A DNA stretch of 7,221 nucleotides, taken from the NCBI GenBank assembly GCA_947443815.1, contig CANEXR010000146.1:1-7221 (forward strand). The letters run 5' to 3'. Made by a program: the position numbers and the translations under genes. The notes beneath the pieces are model-generated. The model ran no database searches. It saw only the letters and a program-made list of their open reading frames with translations, and was not told where the DNA came from. This document shows positions 7,122-7,221 of the stretch, one piece after another (position 1 is the first letter of the stretch; every line of letters begins with the position of its first letter). The DNA comes from Flavobacteriaceae bacterium (GTDB taxonomy: Bacteria > Bacteroidota > Bacteroidia > Flavobacteriales > Flavobacteriaceae).

Positions 7122-7221
7122 ATGAGCACTAATTTAAACAGAAGATCTGCCATAAAAGGGATTCTTGCCGGAACTGCTGTAATGGGTATTCCAAGTGGAT
7201 TTTCTGCTTTGGCTATGCCAG
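7122..7221 (+). CDS. N-terminus of a Tat-signal protein (truncated by window edge)
   Basis: Only 33 codons are visible before the right edge. They encode a twin-arginine signal: Arg7-Arg8 in LNRRSAIKG, then a hydrophobic stretch (about residues 12-31) ending near ALAMP. The ATG lies 9 bases after the permease stop, so it belongs to the same operon. The mature domain is not in view. In similar Bacteroidota clusters, proteins that start with NRRSAIK are often exported TIM-barrel sugar isomerase-like (hydroxypyruvate isomerase-type) proteins or further Gfo/Idh members. That is experience-based inference and cannot be tested here. Confidence 0.75.
   Translation, partial: MSTNLNRRSAIKGILAGTAVMGIPSGFSALAMP

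Larger units (their letters stand above)
1..7221 (+). other. Predicted single operon for oxidative glycoside catabolism
   Basis: Eight co-directional genes are separated by 9 to 70 bases. No hairpin followed by a T-run, no divergent gene and no regulator gene interrupts them. The shared theme is C3 oxidation of sugars: GMC dehydrogenase and its cytochrome, two Gfo/Idh proteins, a DUF1080 protein, a TIM-barrel isomerase and an importer. The promoter and regulator must lie left of the window, and the operon continues past the right edge. Confidence 0.7.

Overview
The window looks like part of a low-GC Bacteroidota chromosome, most likely a Flavobacterium or close relative. By eye the coding sequence is AT-rich, almost all stops are TAA, and start codons sit in A-rich leaders with no Shine-Dalgarno match. 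The protein families present (Tat-exported Gfo/Idh/MocA proteins, a DUF1080 protein, a short cytochrome c, a NupG-type permease) are a combination typical of that phylum.

There are eight genes, all on the + strand, with gaps of 9, 36, 11, 70, 35, 55 and 9 bases and no visible terminator, so one operon is likely. In order: the C-terminal half of a GMC-family FAD oxidoreductase (5' end outside the window); a cytosolic Gfo/Idh/MocA dehydrogenase (897-2057); a cytosolic TIM-barrel sugar isomerase/epimerase-like protein (2094-3146); a small exported monohaem cytochrome c (3158-3523); a Tat-exported Gfo/Idh/MocA protein (3594-5048); a secreted DUF1080 / 3-keto-disaccharide hydrolase family protein (5084-5818); an MFS permease of the nucleoside:H+ symporter family (5874-7112); and the first 33 codons of another protein with a twin-arginine signal (7122 to the right edge).

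The genes fit an oxidative 3-keto-glycoside pathway. In this model the GMC enzyme oxidises the C3 hydroxyl of a glycoside and passes electrons to the cytochrome c. The DUF1080 protein, perhaps with the Tat-exported Gfo/Idh protein, cleaves the activated 3-keto-glycoside in the periplasm. The MFS permease imports the released sugar, and the cytosolic Gfo/Idh and TIM-barrel enzymes reduce or rearrange the 3-keto sugar. The families are recognised from sequence motifs; the substrate and the order of steps are inference. No classical glycoside hydrolase, SusC/SusD pair, sugar kinase or regulator is present in the window. There is no RNA gene, mobile element, CRISPR array or long non-coding stretch (largest gap 70 bases).
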